64,000 bases of DNA from Phanerodontia chrysosporium (lineage: Eukaryota > Basidiomycota > Agaricomycetes > Polyporales > Phanerochaetaceae): contig MJGA01000001.1 of the NCBI GenBank assembly GCA_001910725.1, forward strand, positions 930,001 through 994,000. Reading direction: 5' to 3'. The translations under genes were made by a program, and so were the position numbers. The notes under the pieces were generated by a model. The model saw nothing but the letters and a program-made list of their open reading frames with translations, searched no databases and was not told the origin of the DNA. Of this stretch, positions 63,098-64,000 are shown piece after piece. The first letter of the stretch is position 1. The number at the start of each line of letters is the position of its first letter.

Positions 63098-64000
63098 AGT
63101 GCAGTAGTGTAAGAGAGAGTGGTGTGTGTGGTGTGAGAGGAGTCTGAGAGCTTGGGGGCCAGCGATGCACTCTGGCGGGGTCTTATATAGCTCTGCGACG
63201 ACCAGGAACCCATTGATGTCATACTAAATTAGGCCCCGGCTGTGCGGAGACCACGAAATAATCAGCTTGCGAAACAACCCCGGCGGCCATTATCGATCGA
63301 CGAGCGCCCCGCCGTGTATGATGTGACGGCGAGGAGGAATGTCAAATTGTGGCAAGACTCGCATGAGGCCGTAACGACGGGGGCGCAGTCGCCGCAGTCG
63401 GCGAGCATGGCGGAACAGCCCGCCGCACCGCCTTGCTGTGCCAAGCAGTCCAGCGGCAGAATGGGTGCCACCATCGCCCTCCAGCGGAGCCGTGCTGGCA
63501 CTGCTGGGGAGCTGGACACTGCATACGGCAAAATCGTGCTTTGGAGCTGCCTATCGATCTCGAGTGTGTAGCGGCCATCTCCTTTCGTCGGGCCGTAGAC
63601 AGAGCGAGTCGCAGATGTGGTAGTCCCGGCTCACAGTGACTGAAGATGAGACCAGATTGGATGGCGGATGCTTCGCCATAGCAGACTTCACTGACAGTAG
63701 CATGGTGTTTAGCTCAGTGCTACACGGGCAATACCGTCTTCTATCATGATATATCTGTCGGTGCATGTTTCGGCGCGACGTTGCCCTTGATGACAATAAT
63801 GGTGCATGGTAGCCTGACGTCTCGAATTGAAGTGTCGATGGATACCAACGACGGTGGCGATATCCGTGGACCCTCTACCACGCAATTAGAAGTTGATTGT
63901 TGAGGAATTCGTGCTACTAGGATGCAACGCGGAACAGCTGGATGTACGTGTTCAGCTGCAGCCCTCCGGATCTCCAGTTGTCAGCAAAGACTCGCTAAAC
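63098..64000. promoter_or_regulatory. Promoter side of the CipC-like gene; otherwise nothing recognised
   Basis: About 900 bp up to the end of the window, with no conserved coding sequence. Several open frames on both strands overlap each other around 63240-63800 and look random. Confidence 0.4.
63183..63189 (-). promoter_or_regulatory. TATA box of the CipC-like gene
   Basis: TATATAA on the minus strand, about 90 nt upstream of the ATG at 63097, the strongest TATA match next to any gene in the window. Confidence 0.65.

Overview
This window looks like nuclear DNA of a filamentous basidiomycete, most likely an Agaricomycete. A wood-decay Polyporales species is a guess. The basis is high G+C, genes broken by many 45-60 nt GT-AG introns, divergent gene pairs sharing 200-380 bp promoters, and protein families with a basidiomycete look. 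I see no transposon, tRNA, rRNA or CRISPR array. Nearly all of the sequence is ordinary single-copy housekeeping genes.

Layout. 0-12 kb: a beta-helix surface protein (-), a thioredoxin-fold protein (-), a CSN12/THP1-type PCI protein (+), a VWA-domain protein (+), gamma-tubulin complex component GCP5 (-), and a second copy of the thioredoxin-fold gene (+). 12-26 kb: one giant gene for the SAGA/NuA4 scaffold TRA1 (-), directly downstream of a BRD8/Bdc1-like bromodomain gene (-). 26-38 kb: vacuolar aspartic protease (+), DCAF8-like WD40 protein (+), CTK1/CDK12-type kinase (+), COP9 signalosome subunit 4 (-) and an alpha/beta hydrolase (+). 38-50 kb: a large low-complexity protein with WPYY and tyrosine-proline repeats (+), a PUB-domain protein (-), a PX/PXB lipid-binding protein of the Ypr097w type (+), and a 63-residue stand-alone chitin-binding-like protein (+). 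50-51.8 kb: G+C-rich sequence without a credible gene. 52-64 kb: NDR kinase CBK1/Orb6 (-), a disordered YQ-rich protein (-), a mitochondrial PDK-family kinase (-), Mediator MED20 (-), ORC4 (+) and a CipC-like stress protein (-).

Functional links. TRA1 and the BRD8-like protein are expected partners in NuA4. TRA1, MED20 and the CTK1-like kinase all act on RNA polymerase II transcription. CSN4, the CSN12-like protein and the DCAF8-like protein all touch the COP9 signalosome/cullin-ligase axis. These are mostly co-occurrences, not an operon-like system.

Two features stand out. First, between about 18.6 and 45.9 kb I find some eighteen places where a conserved reading frame breaks. Nearly all are a single missing base, usually next to a run of identical bases, which looks like long-read consensus error rather than pseudogenes. 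Second, the 38.6-43.6 kb gene carries tandem tyrosine-proline modules, each split by a short intron at the same codon and phase, which is a clear trace of exon duplication. I found no clearly new multi-gene system.
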